Assembly (NCBI GenBank): GCA_932521025.1
Contig: OW051472.1
Location: 124,001 to 188,000, forward strand
Length of the DNA: 64,000 nt
Source: Oscheius onirici
Taxonomy: Eukaryota; Nematoda; Chromadorea; Rhabditida; Rhabditidae
Direction of reading: 5' to 3'
This document shows, piece after piece, positions 11,607 through 21,720 of this stretch. The notes under the pieces are model-generated. The model ran no database searches and was not told where the DNA came from. It saw only the letters and a program-made list of their open reading frames with translations. The translations under genes were made by a program, and so were the position numbers. The first letter of the stretch is position 1; each line of letters starts with the position of its first letter.

Positions 11607-12818
11607 AATTATCCTGCAGCTGTGTATATAGTCTGTACAGAAGCAAAGTTGACCTGGCTGGTTACTGTAGTTTTTTTCCGTGTCGAGACCAAAAGTATCA
11701 GTCAATACGAAAAAGTTAGTGAATCACAGAGAAAATGCCAAACATTCGTGGTAATTTCGTACCGGGGCTCCCGCTCAGATTTTTTACGAACTGGTGCTGC
11801 TGGTCTCGACGAGAAAAAGCAGCTTTATTCCGGAAAAATGGCCCTTTGACGAAACAGCGGTCCTTTGGAACAAACGACGGTCCGAAAACTGAAACAGCGG
11901 TCCTAATGAAAGCTGAAACCGAAAAATGTAATGTAACTCTCATCGAATGAAAGGATTTAAAAAATATATCTCAATTCATCTCCCCGGCCACTACCACAAA
12001 ATTTTAATAAAAAACTTTCCGAAAGCTTCTGAAATTCAAAAACATGGAGCCGGACTACGTCTTTAGACAAGTTCTGTGATCGTCCATGTCGGATTTACTC
12101 GTTTCCCAGTAAACTGTGTTCTGTAATTTTTTTGGAAAATTTATACATACAGAGGGACAGAATTGCGAGATACAGAGAGACTGAGGGACAGAGAGACAGA
12201 AAACCAAGAGACAGTGACAGAAATAGAATTCAACTGGAAGTATTGGTTATCAGCAACTTTATTGACTTTTTTCCACTGAAGCACGTCCTGTTCTAATCAT
12301 TCTTGAGGACTCATCCTCTGATATCACTTTCTCTGAACGGAAACTAGTACGTAGCTTGCTATCAGCCTAGGAAATCTTTTGATGAGACGATAGACCCTGG
12401 ACCTTGTAGAGTATGACAGTGTCATCGTTATCGGGATCTTTTGAACAAATAGAGTGAGTCAACTGACAAACAAATTATCTAACTGAAGCAAAGTGCATTT
12501 CTATTCAAACACAACTTGTTGTCCAACTGATAGAGACAGCCAAATAAACAAATATCCAACTTAAATACAGAAATAACCCACAAATCTAGTGGGATTCTCC
12601 ATATTCTTTTCTTTCCATACAACTACTATCAGTCCGTAAAGCGTGGGTGAACGCAAGAGTCATCAAAGGGACACAATAAACTACAGAGCTGGTGCCGGGC
12701 TCTGCAGGTTTATCACTCTTTCCTGGTCTTATGTTCTCTTTCACAATCAGCACTATCAACGGCTCTATATAAGGCTAGGACCCACCTTTGATAAACAGCT
12801 CACAGCTCCTGCTACAGT
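11607..12818. other. gene-free stretch
   Basis: Short open frames here look like chance. Around 11838-11925 GAAACAGCGGTCCT occurs twice in tandem-like phrases. A GACAGAGA-type tract sits at 12150-12225. Confidence 0.5.
12766..12773 (+). promoter_or_regulatory. TATA box of the 12819 gene
   Basis: TATATAAG lies about 46-53 bp before the ATG at 12819, leaving room for only a short leader. Confidence 0.65.
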
Positions 12819-13205
12819 ATGCGTACTCTCATCCTTCTGTCCACCGTTTTCGCTCTTGCTATGGGCCTTAAGTGCTATTATAACACTTTTCTGACAAAAG
12901 GAAGCAAACCGGACTCTAGCACTCAAACAATACCTTGCTCTAATTCTTGTTCCAAGTAAGTTTCTTTTGCCTCTCCGTTCAATAAATCTATCCTTTTCAG
13001 ATCTGTGGCTTCTGTTGGCGGAACCTATACTGCCGTTTACGCCTGCGGTGACGCACTTTGCGTCGCTTCTAACGTTTCAAACGGAAAATGCAAAAAAATC
13101 GGCAGTGCCAACATTTGTTGTTGCAATGGAGACCTCTGCAACTCTTCTGGACTGGCCCAGATCTCAGCTGTCGTCGTCCTCATGGTTTCTACTCTCGTTT
13201 TGTAA
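12819..13205 (+). CDS. single-module secreted CCC-CN protein
   Basis: Signal peptide MRTLILLSTVFALAMG is followed by LKCYYNT, CSNSCSK, a phase-2 intron, then YACGDALC, GKCKKIG and ICCCNGDLCN with a hydrophobic tail (AVVVLMVSTLVL) typical of GPI attachment. It lacks the first intron seen in most members. Its last exon and 3' flank were copied: a second version ends at 13659 and a third lies at 27540-27715. Confidence 0.85.
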
Positions 13206-13520
13206 ATAAAAAGATTTTATTTTTTTGTATCGAATCTCATTCGAGATACGTTCTTTATGTCCGTTATCAATCGCCGACTGTTTCAAAACAGCGCTATTCT
13301 TCACATCTCGATACGATTGGGCATCTCGAAACAAATTTTTTTGCGTGTCCGAAAGTCCTTAGAAGAGACTACCAAACTACCCAACATCAGAAAGGAATTG
13401 GTCAAAAGAAAGTGGCTATGGGCGAAGAAAATAGCTAACATGCCGGATGACAGATGGACGAAATGTGTTGTGGAATGGGGACCTTGGCGACGAAGAAGAA
13501 TGGCTGGACGACCAAAGGCC
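13206..13520 (+). mobile_element. tail of a non-LTR retrotransposon (reverse transcriptase C-terminus)
   Basis: From about 13346 one frame reads KRKWLWAKKIANMPDDRW, then VEWGPWRRRRMAGRPKAR, the typical end of RTE/CR1-like reverse transcriptases (W-x-H/K-I, then D-x-RW, then P-x3-R-x-x-GRPK). Only the tail survives and it is followed by a stop. The start of this segment, 13206-13330, is the 3' flank shared with 27609-27715. Confidence 0.6.
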
Positions 13521-13555
13521 AGATAGAGAGACGATTTTGTAGATCGATTGGGGAG

Positions 13556-13659
13556 CCAGCGCCAACATCTGCTGTTGCTCTGGAAATCTCTGCAACTCTT
13601 CTGGACTGGCTCAGATCTCAGCTGTCGTCGTTCTCATGGTTTCTGCTCTCGTTTTGTAA
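13556..13659 (+). pseudogene. duplicated 3' exon of the 12819 gene
   Basis: It reads ANICCCSGNLCNSSGLAQIS and the same hydrophobic tail, then TAA and AATAAA-like sequence. There is no signal exon or earlier cysteine exon. It lies just after the retrotransposon tail, so the duplication and the insertion may be linked. Confidence 0.75.
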
Positions 13660-13699
13660 ATAAAAGTTTTTTTTCTGATAGGTTCCTTATGTCCGTGAC

Positions 13700-13899
13700 T
13701 AGACATGGGAACGGACCGGGCCTGGGCTGGTCATATTATAGTGCATTTAGCGTATTTTAAAACTAAATAAAAAAATAATACTATTGTTATATTTTGCTGA
13801 CCTTTTCACTAAAATGATGAAAAAATGCACATTTTGGTTAAAAAACCTTTTTTCTAAAAAATTTCCAAATCTCGGCCCGCGGGCCCACTCACATCCCTA
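13700..13899. mobile_element. 200-bp hAT-type MITE
   Basis: Imperfect inverted ends (TAGACATGGGAACGG and TAGGGATGTGAGTGG) are flanked by the 8-bp duplication TCCGTGAC at 13692-13699 and 13900-13907. The inside is AT-rich and non-coding. Confidence 0.75.
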
Positions 13900-13907
13900 T
13901 CCGTGAC

Positions 13908-14324
13908 TATAGATAGATAGATAGATATTTCATTTGTCATAAAGGACAAACATTTGGAACTAACTATCGGTAATGGAACTAATCTTCTTTGTTTCAAAAA
14001 TTAGTTTGAAACTTCTAACGCCACACTGACGCCTTTCTAGCAGTGATAACTTCGAATATCACCGTCATCGATTTTTGCGTTCTGTCCAGCTTGTCTCTAC
14101 TTTTACTTCAAAGATAACACTGGCGGACAAGAGATTTTTTTTTGACAGCTTCGTTCTTACAATTTCAAAACTTTTATATCTGGGAAGTCTTTGAAAAGCT
14201 TAAAACATTAGATACTCACTCAGACCTGTCAGTAAATTATTCTAACAACAGATCGCATTTTAGCGATGTACGTCTCACATGAGAGAAAGGGTCCCGTAAC
14301 GAAAAAAATCTAAAACCAATTCAT
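13908..14324. other. gene-free spacer
   Basis: A short TAGATAGATAGATAGA microsatellite is near 13910. Nothing else is recognisable. Confidence 0.5.
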
Positions 14325-14813
14325 TCACAGAGCAAGGGCTAAAAGTATAAAAAAAATGACAGTTGCGATTTTGGTTAATCCTGTCGAGTTGCAAAGCTCT
14401 CCCATGCAGCAGCAGATGTTGACATCTTTTCCGTCCTGTTTCTCCTTTTGGCATTTTCCTGAGGAGATTCCGAGGTCCTGGAACGAATTAACTTTGGTTG
14501 GGAGACAACTTACAGAACAGGCTCCATTAGCGGTATGATTCATTCCAACCGTGTCACAATTGTAGAAAGCAATATAACCGTAGTTTGTATTGGCTACGGA
14601 CCTGAATTTTTTAATTTTCTTTTTTGAATAAACTTACTTGTAGCATTGCGTAGTACACTGTACCTTCACCGTTGTTCCGTCGGGTTTTTGTCCCTTTTGT
14701 CTGAAATCTAAGGGCCATTGAATCTCAGTTGTGAGGGTCTAAATACCTGCTTGATAGCACTGAAAAGCAATGACAGCACCAATGAGAGCAAAATATAAAA
14801 CTAGGGCACGCAT
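14325..14813 (-). CDS. single-module secreted CCC-CN protein
   Basis: Minus-strand exons give MRALVLYFALIGAVIAFQCY, a phase-1 GT-AG intron, CTTQCYK, a phase-2 intron, YNCDTVGMNHTANGACS, a phase-0 intron, then GKCQKEKQDGKDV and CCCMGELCNSTG with a hydrophobic tail. All three canonical introns of the family are present. GCD is replaced by NCD. The acceptor CCCTTAG (not the nearby TTTCAG) is required to keep the frame after intron 1. Confidence 0.82.
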
Positions 14814-15658
14814 AACCGGAAAGAGCTGTGAAAGTGTGGCATGGGCAGTTTATCATAGGGATTAGTGGGTCTGATACAAGAGATTTTGACAACATTCTGG
14901 CCGGTTTTGTTGTTGTTCATCAAGATGTTCAAGGTACAGATAAAAGCTTCCGGTTTTCTTTGACGATTATACTGTAGTCTTGAGATCTCCCAAGAATGTT
15001 CTTCGTGAAACAGCACAACTTTTGGCTATCGTTGAGTCAATATACTTCTGTCGCTCAGAGTAATGGGGGTTCGCTACCGGTGAAAGAAGGGTTTTTCAAG
15101 CAAAGCTCGATATAACTGTCAACGAACACTCGAAAGTTCATAGCCTTGGCGGTGACGACAAAAAAACTCTCTAGAAAGTTTACTAAGCTTTAAGAACAAA
15201 GTAAAAGCCTTTAGAGATCACCAGAAATTTTTTTTAATCGTAAGCTTTAAGTATCCTAATTCAGATTGTTTCTGTAGGTGAAGTAGGAGGAGGTTCTGGC
15301 CAGAAAATCGCTAGTAATAGTGTTGCATAATAGTGTTGAAAGGAATTACAATAAAAAATGACAACCAGCAGAAGTAGTGTAGAAATTTGAACAGAGCGAA
15401 CGGGCGAGCCTAAGGCAGCCGAGTTGGTGCGCACAGAATAAAAGGATACGGTAGGGTGGGAACGCGTAAAGAATAAAATAAAATGGAGGGAAATGGCTAC
15501 TGGCCTGACATCAGACTTTCTGTATCTCCGTCCCTCTTCTCCCGCAACTCCTTGTCTTTTCGTACTCATTCCTCCATTCCTACAAAGTCCCTCGCACTCT
15601 ACACAAACCACAAGACAACAACCTTATCAGTCTATTGACAGTCCGATTTTGGCACGGG
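14814..15658. other. gene-free spacer between divergent cluster genes
   Basis: No supported exon. The open frames at 15261-15611 (minus) and 15493-15687 (plus) overlap each other and the promoter of the next gene and are taken as chance. Confidence 0.5.
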
Positions 15659-15667
15659 TATATAAAG
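15659..15667 (+). promoter_or_regulatory. TATA box of the 15715 gene
   Basis: TATATAAAG lies 48-56 bp before the ATG at 15715. Confidence 0.65.
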
Positions 15668-15714
15668 CATTCGTTCGTAATCAGTAGCTCAACCGACAGT
15701 CTAATAACAACACC

Positions 15715-16193
15715 ATGCGCTTCTTGCTTATTTTCTCGTCATTGATTGCCACTACGTTAGCTATTAACTGCTATTATAAGCGTAAAAAAGTTTAAAGATT
15801 GTTTATAGTTGTACTTTTAGCCACAAATAAGGGAGAGAACACTGACTGGAACAGTTACAGTACTAGAGTCATTTGTCCAGCAGGGACGACACAATGTGCT
15901 TCGTAAGTTGGAGAGAGACAGAAATGAAAATTCTTTTCAGGGTAGTGACTACCAGTACAACCGAAACCCTCGAAGAATACGGTTGTCCCAAAAGCGGACT
16001 CTGCGAAGGAGTCAAGGATGGCGAATGCAAGACTGACGAAATGGCCGGCTACAGCAGACGCGTCTGTTGTTGCGGCGGAGACTACTGCAACGGAAATGTG
16101 GACATTGCCAAAGATTGGAACATTCCTACAGCTTCGGGATACATGAAGAGTTCTCTCTTTGTTCTTCTCGCCATCTCATATCTTTTTGTATAA
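15715..16193 (+). CDS. single-module secreted CCC-CN protein
   Basis: Three exons: signal peptide and first Cys (MRFLLIFSSLIATTLAINCY), then CPAGTTQCAS, then YGCPKSGLCEGVKDGECK and VCCCGGDYCNGN with a hydrophobic C-terminus. Introns are phase 1 after CYYK and phase 2 after QCAS, as in other members; the phase-0 intron after the central Cys is missing. GCD is GCP. Probable GPI-anchored extracellular protein. Confidence 0.85.
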
Positions 16194-16332
16194 ACAATAA
16201 TAAAATAGTCTTTACGTGACCAAAGCTCAACTTTTTCGAACCATTCAGATCACTGAGAGTTATCAGCTCTTTCCGTATTTAATGTCTCTTTAACAACTGC
16301 ATATCAGCCCCAGTGTATGGTTGTCTCTCATC

Positions 16333-16810
16333 ATGTTTCGGCTTATTCTTCTTCTCAGTCTTTTTGCAGTAGCGACAGCCACTGTCTGCTACGTGGCAGG
16401 TATGTATTTAGTCAATGACTCTATTTCTGTGTCCCTCTTTCTCTGCCCACACATTTTATCTGTACACTTGATCGTATTTCCAGGCTACACCAGTAGCAGC
16501 CAGCATCCCATTAGCAATAAAAGAACATTTACCTGTAACGGACAATGCTATAAAACTGTTGTGAAGTCCAAGACATCTTATGTGGCAGCCTATGGATGTG
16601 ATTCTGCGAAGAGTATATGTGCCGTAAGTAGTTCCCACAACGATATAATAATACGTTCAGGGAATCGCTGACGGCGATTGTTCTCCTTACCGAAGCGGAA
16701 GCACCTATACAAATTTATGCTGTTGCAATCACAATTACTGTAATGGAAGTGGGGTGATGGGAGTTTTAGGGACTGTTTTTGTCAGCCTTTCAATGTACCT
16801 TCTTCTGTAA
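16333..16810 (+). CDS. single-module secreted CCC-CN protein
   Basis: MFRLILLLSLFAVATATVCY starts the protein. A phase-1 intron (16400-16483) is followed by CNGQCYKTV, AAYGCDSAKSICA, a phase-0 intron and LCCCNHNYCNGSG with a hydrophobic tail. It lies about 140 bp after the previous gene on the same strand; the spacing does not need an operon, since each gene has its own upstream region. Confidence 0.85.
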
Positions 16811-17415
16811 ACCTACAACTCATGTATCTTTCCTTTGGAAAACTCTTCAGAAAAAGAGTTTTTTTTAAATTTTGCCTACCTGTATTTACAGGGTCGGCTT
16901 CATTTGGTTATCCAAAAAAAAAAATGGAATCTGGTCATTTTCTTGGGACCCCATTAGTCAAGTGTGACGAAATATTACGGGTGTGACAGGGTCCTCATAG
17001 CTGAGTGGATAACATCGTTGTCTGGCAAACGAACGTCACAAGGGGGTTGTTGGTTCGATTCCCATCGAGAAAGATCGTTTTCGCTTTTAGGTTTCTGGGG
17101 TTTTCGAGGATCCTGAACACAGTTTTGATTTTTATTGCTAAAAAACCTTGATTTTACTATTTTGATGTCGACCACAGTCCAACTACGTCAAAATTCGATA
17201 AAATTAAGGCCCGAGACTTTGTAACTTGGCGGGCACAAACGTCTCAAGTCATTGATAGGAGGAATCCTTTTTTTTCTGATAAAATTCTACTTTTTGAACG
17301 ACAAAAATCAAAGAAAGAGCCCATGAAACGAGAACAACAAAACCGGTCAAAAAGCCCCTTGACCGGCCAGTGTACAGATCAAATTCGCAGTTTATTCACG
17401 AACTTCCTTTATCTT
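16811..17415. other. gene-free spacer holding a SINE copy
   Basis: Apart from the tRNA-derived repeat at 16988-17148, no feature is visible. Confidence 0.5.
16988..17148 (+). mobile_element. tRNA-derived SINE, copy A
   Basis: The head has an A box (TAGCTGAGTGGATAACATCG) and a B box (GGTTCGATTCCC). The tail reads CGCTTTTAGGTTTCTGGGG, then TTTTCGAGGATCCTGAACAC and T-rich sequence. Head and tail both match the copy at 27085 and the tail matches those at 41222 and 41377. Confidence 0.75.
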
Positions 17416-17817
17416 TTAAAACAAAGGATGACTGCTTTGAGCTATGGCCAGTGCGATCATGGTGATTCCGAAGAGCATCACGACACAGCCCAGTCCGAGC
17501 ACAATGTAGTACTTCATCTTGCTTTCCTTCTATTTACTTTTCACCTTCTTCTTCTCTCCCTTGCCACCCTTCTTCTTCTTGTCCTTCTTCGCAACCGGCT
17601 TTTTTCCTTCTTCTCCTCCTCGCCAGCATCTTCGACGTCTTTGTCCTTTCCCAGAGATTTAGCCTCGTCCATGCCAGTCAGTCAAGTCGCTCAAGTCTAG
17701 GAGTGGCATACCTTCGACAGGAGGCACGGGAATCTCGTCCATGGGAGCGTCCGGCACATTTCCGTCGCTTGGTCCAATAGCCTCGTATGCTCCTTCTCCA
17801 CTAGGCTGCGGCTCCAT
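17416..17817 (-). pseudogene. acidic/lysine-rich membrane protein gene with two frame breaks and an in-frame stop
   Basis: From the ATG at 17817 one frame reads MEPQPSGEGAYEAIGPSDG and DAPMDEIPVPPVEG. A second frame then gives DEAKSLGKDKDVEDAGEEEK. A third continues as KPVAKKDKKKKGG, ends at a TAG, and in the same frame resumes with KMKYYIVLGLGCVVMLFG, a single membrane helix, to a TAA at 17416. One break sits on an A6 run (plus-strand T6, 17600-17605); a single extra A would join frames 2 and 3. A TATA box is in place. It may be a decayed tail-anchored protein gene or a working gene damaged by assembly errors. Not assigned to a family. Confidence 0.5.
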
Positions 17818-17855
17818 TTTTCAGTACAAGTGACTTCACTTTGTCGAAACATCTT

Positions 17856-17865
17856 CTTTATATAG
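17856..17865 (-). promoter_or_regulatory. TATA box of the 17416-17817 gene
   Basis: Minus-strand CTATATAAAG about 39-48 bp upstream of the ATG at 17817. Confidence 0.6.
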
Positions 17866-17988
17866 CTTTTTTTCTTGTCGCATATACTACAAAATGAAGT
17901 TACTTACCCAAAAAATAACGCGTAAAAATAAGTGTCACAAAATTTGGAACGAATTATAATTTTTAGAGTTTTCGTTCCAATATTTATT

Positions 17989-18746
17989 CTAGACAAAAAA
18001 TATTACCAAAAGACTGAAAACAATTACAAAAAGACTAGGAATAGCACCAGAATTGCAGTATGTCTTGTCGTTGCAGCAGCAAAGAGTCGCGTTGGAGAAG
18101 GCAGCCTCTCTTGTGGTTTTACAGCCGCTGGCGACTGATTGGGACTAAAAAGACAAAAGTCAGTAACTAGGGGAGGGAGAGACAGAGAGACATAAAAACT
18201 GACCCGACAAAAGTTCACAGCATCACATCCATAGGCGGCATAATAGCTGCTCGGAGAGAGAATGACTTTTTTGTAACAACTAGAGTTACATGCAATGCCG
18301 GGCGTACTTCCCTTTATAGGCTTCTTGTCCTTTGCGTAAATTACTAAAAGAGAATTACAACTGTTAAAGGGACAGTCTCATTATAGGCCTCCAAGCCTCC
18401 AGGGGAAATCAGGCAACTTCGTGGCGGGATTACGTTTTTGACCAAAAAAAAATGCTTGTTTGGTCTATTTCCATCATTTTTCCACCAATTTTGACGTTCC
18501 ACATTTTAGGGGTAATTTTTTGAAATCGATTAGAAACAAGTAAAAATCGAAAAAATGAGCGTAGAACGAGAAAAATACAAAAATTAAGTTTGTAGTGGGT
18601 CCCACCACGAAATTGCCTGATTTCCCCTGGAGGCTTGGAGGCACGTAATGAGACTGTTCCTTTTAAGGGGGATACATACCGGTGTTATAGCAATTCAAAG
18701 CGACAGAAATAGAAATTAAGGGTAGTAGAAAAAGGGCTGTACGCAT
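17989..18746 (-). CDS. single-module secreted CCC-CN protein with MITE in intron 1
   Basis: Three exons (18746-18680, 18343-18204, 18144-17989) sum to 121 in-frame codons. They give MRTALFLLPLISISVALNCY, CNSSCYKKV, YGCDAVNFCR, then SGCKTTR and LCCCNDKTYCNSG with a hydrophobic tail. Introns are phase 1 and phase 0 at the family positions; the CYK intron is absent. Intron 1 (336 bp) is almost entirely a TTAA-flanked MITE. Confidence 0.85.
18364..18666. mobile_element. TTAA-flanked MITE with long inverted ends
   Basis: Both ends carry TTAA followed by A-GGGACAGTCTCATTA or its near match, and about 60 bp of inverted repeat including CCTCCAAGCCTCCAGGGGAA. It sits inside intron 1 of the gene at 17989-18746. 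Confidence 0.78.
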
Positions 18747-18910
18747 GACCCTTGAAAGCTGTAAAAATGATGGCAAAACGGGAGCTCTTGGCGGGCAGGA
18801 CTGATAAGACACATCAGGATGTGTGCGATATCTCTTTTTGAAGGTTTCTTTACAGATGAATGAGGTCATCACTATGTCTCTTTATCTAACTCTGTCTCTC
18901 TAGTTTTTTT

Positions 18911-20043
18911 GTACTTGTGAACTACATAGACGCAATATCAACAAAGTCCATAAGTTATAATAATTTGATATTATTGTTTTGACATTGAAATAAATTTTAA
19001 TCTCCACTCCCTCCCCTCTCCAAATGTTTGTCTTTTAGGGCAAATGAAATATCTATCTAAATTTGACTTAATTTAAATTGCCTCAAAGCAATTCACTCGC
19101 CATGAATATTTTTTCGCTACCTAGTACGGAAGAAGAAGTACGGATATTTCCCTTTTTCATTTCCAAGATTCCATTGGCTACTGGGGATATGGGTTAGTTT
19201 TTGCAATTTTGAGAAGAGCCTTGAAGCAATCAAGAAATTTTGGCTCTGGTCTACTTTAGGGGAATTTAGAAACTTTAGGAGAATTTAGACATTATAGGGG
19301 AATTTAGAAATGGCCGAAATTATAGTGGAATTCAGAAACTATAGGGGTATTTAGAAACGATAGGGGAATTAGAAATTATAGGGGAATTTAGAACTGACAC
19401 TGGGATTTTGGAAAATCCAAGCTACTTTCAGATTTTATGGCTTTTCTGTCTGATTTTTGCTTTTGTGTATCCCTTTTGTGTATCCCCGAAGCATTTTATT
19501 CCGCAGGTTTCGGTTTTGAAGTTCAAAACAGCTATCTTCTCAGTTTTTGTAGCAATAGACCAGGTAAACATAACATCAATATGCTTCTAGTGATAGATTA
19601 AGCATTTAACAGAAGTTATCATTCTCGTTGTGGACTTTCAGTTGGGCTGAGGATGTCATAACTTTCTGGCAAACAGTCTGCCATTCTGGATGCATAGGTA
19701 ACAAGCAGAGATAGTTATGACATTCTCAGCCCAACTGAAAGCCCACAACGAGAGTGATAACCTTTTTTAAATGCTTACGTTATCACTAGAAGCTTGATGT
19801 TATGTTTACCTGGTCGATTGCTACCAAAACTGAGAAGATGACTGTTTTGAACTTCAAAACCGAAACCTGTGGAAAAAAATTCTAAATTCCCCTATAATTT
19901 CTATATTCCCCTAAAGTAGACCAGAGCCGAAGTTTTGGCCTTTTCTCTTAAAGATGTTCAATAAAACATAATTATTTGCAAATCAATTAGTTTCTATGAC
20001 TTATGGACTTTGTTGATATTGCGTCTATGTAGTTCACAAGTAC
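18911..20043. mobile_element. 1.1-kb foldback (palindromic) element
   Basis: The outer arms (GTACTTGTGAACTACATAGA and its complement at the right end) match for about 45 bp. Further matching arms occur at about 19236-19275 with 19890-19945, and at about 19505-19650 with 19720-19865, so most of the element folds on itself around 19690. The left arm alone contains a tandem array of ATAGGGGAATTTAGAAA-type units (19255-19400). No transposase is visible. Confidence 0.8.
19255..19400. repeat. tandem array of a 19-20 bp unit
   Basis: About seven variants of ATAGGGGAATTTAGAAACT follow each other. The matching right arm of the foldback has only about one unit, so the array expanded after the element formed. 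Confidence 0.7.
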
Positions 20044-20124
20044 CAACATTTCTTTAATTTCCTGAAAGCTTTGCAAATATTATGAACATTACATAAACGA
20101 GGTACGAAAATGTTAAGATCATCA

Positions 20125-20636
20125 TTAACATGATCCACACTTTTCCATCTTAGAAATTATGACATCGGCACTTCCATAATCACATCCATCGATGACGACC
20201 AGAACCATGTTTCCGATGCGGTTGTTCATGTCTTCCACGATACAGAGATAAAACACAGACCAGAACTGAAGCTTATCTAATCCCAATAAGGAAATCTTAC
20301 CGTCCAATGAAAACCATTAGATTTGACTGAAATAGCCTGATCTTGGGTAAAATCAAGGCTTCCAGAGCAGGTTTCCTTTGGTTCTATTTTCCGGCTATTT
20401 TTCATCGGAGATACCACATCGTCACTCTTAACAAAGTAGTAGTTTTGAAGAGAAAACAACTTTACCAATGTGACACCGTTCTCTCTTGTCTGTTCTGTAT
20501 AAAATGTGAAGCAAAGTCTATTATTCGTTTGGCGTGAGGTGACTGTTAGCAGCTCTCCTTGTTGCATGGTAATGTTCGCAGCAAATTCATTTGCGAATAT
20601 AAGGAGAGGAAGATAAGTTAGGGGTAAGAAATACAT
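20125..20636 (-). CDS. small secreted protein, unrecognised family (paralogue of 5801-6301)
   Basis: The signal peptide MYFLPLTYLPLLIFA is followed by ANITMQQGELLTVTS, LCFTFYTEQ, ETCSGSLDFTQDQAISV and SNGFHWT, then after an intron FWS, YLCIV and VVIDGCDYG. These blocks and both splice positions match the gene at 5801. The first short intron could be read in frame, so its exact borders are uncertain. Function unknown; an extracellular beta-rich domain is inferred. Confidence 0.72.
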
Positions 20637-21171
20637 TTTGTGGACAATTTTGATTTTCGTTTCTAGGAGATCGTAATTTGCTTTTGTTCATAGCAACTGT
20701 ATTCCTGGTTACGGGGCACAGGCTTGTTGATTTCTTGCGCCCGCATTTTTCAGCGAATCGACCAGCGCCGCAGAGGATTTGGGCGGAATTTTCAAAACAA
20801 AACAGTTTTTGCTTTTTGAAGGGCTTCACATTCGTTTTTTCGACTTCTAGGTGGTTTTAAACGATTCAGCATGAAAAAATACCCTAGAAATGTCTATTCC
20901 AGCAAAAAATTGAAGAGAAAACAAGGAGAAATGGACGAAAACACAGTTTTTTTTACTCATTTTGCCTTTTTCTCCACATTTTCTCTTCAAATTTTTTTGC
21001 CAGAATAGACACTTCTAGGGTATTTTTGCGACGCGGCGCAGCGCTGGCCGATTAGCTGAAAAGCGCGACTCGGAGCGGCTCGGCATGTCTATCGTTTTCT
21101 CGTTAAGTTGTCTACCCAAATTTTCATTCTTCATTCCACAAAAAAAGATGTAAATAAGGACCCAGATTTGT
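20637..21171. other. spacer holding a foldback element
   Basis: Besides the element at 20743-21066 nothing coding is supported. Confidence 0.5.
20743..21066. mobile_element. foldback element with two nested inverted repeats
   Basis: Outer arms share TTTTTCAGCGAATCGACCAG and the related inverted TTTTCAGCTAATCGGCCAG. Inner arms share AAAATACCCTAGAA with inverted TTCTAGGGTATTTT. No coding sequence inside. Confidence 0.65.
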
Positions 21172-21671
21172 TTACACAAAAACTGACAGGAAGAGCGTCA
21201 AGACCACAGTCACCAACATCGGAAAATTCTCTGCCGAATTACAGAGATTCCCATTGCAACAGCAGAGATTCTCCGAGGTTGAACCAGGCCCGTACTGCCG
21301 TCCTAATTGAACCTGTCTACATTTACCATTCGAGATGCCGTTGGACTGAAAAACTAATTTTACAATGAAGGGATAGACCTACAGTGCAGTAATTTGAAGT
21401 GTCACAGCCATAATAGCTGGATTTTGAACTGCCAACCTGGGTCGTGGCCCTGGAAAAAGTCAGAAAATGTTTCTGTCTATCTCTTTCTTCCAACTCACTT
21501 TGTACAAAACCCGTAGCACTGAATAGTCTGATCCCTCGAGTCCGGCTTGTCATTATTGAGCTTTACTGAAAAAATACAACATTCCACCAAAAAAGATGAC
21601 TGGCCTGCACTGTAACACTGAATAGCTGCTGCAGAGCTGACGAAAACAGCCAACAGAACGAAGCGGAGCAT
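21172..21671 (-). CDS. single-module secreted CCC-CN protein with GC-AG first intron
   Basis: Four exons (21671-21605, 21565-21499, 21449-21383, 21345-21172) total 125 in-frame codons: MLRFVLLAVFVSSAAAIQCY, CYGFCTK, YYGCDTSNYC, then GKCRQVQ and LCCCNGNLCNSAE plus a hydrophobic tail. All three family introns are present in phases 1, 2 and 0. The first uses a GC donor (CAG/GCCAGT); no GT donor near it keeps the frame. A TATA box (ATATAAAAAG) is at 21711-21720. Confidence 0.85.
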
Positions 21672-21710
21672 GATCACCAACGGATTATGGACACTCTCGT
21701 GAGCATCAGC

Positions 21711-21720
21711 CTTTTTATAT
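21711..21720 (-). promoter_or_regulatory. TATA box of the 21172-21671 gene
   Basis: Minus-strand ATATAAAAAG about 40 bp upstream of the ATG at 21671. Confidence 0.6.

Noticed and set aside
15715-16810. Operon of two adjacent cluster genes
   Set aside because: The first gene has its own TATA box and the second has an ordinary upstream region; no trans-splice acceptor sits just before the second ATG.
16988-17070. Functional tRNA gene
   Set aside because: A and B boxes are present but acceptor and T stems do not pair properly, and a SINE tail shared with other copies follows.
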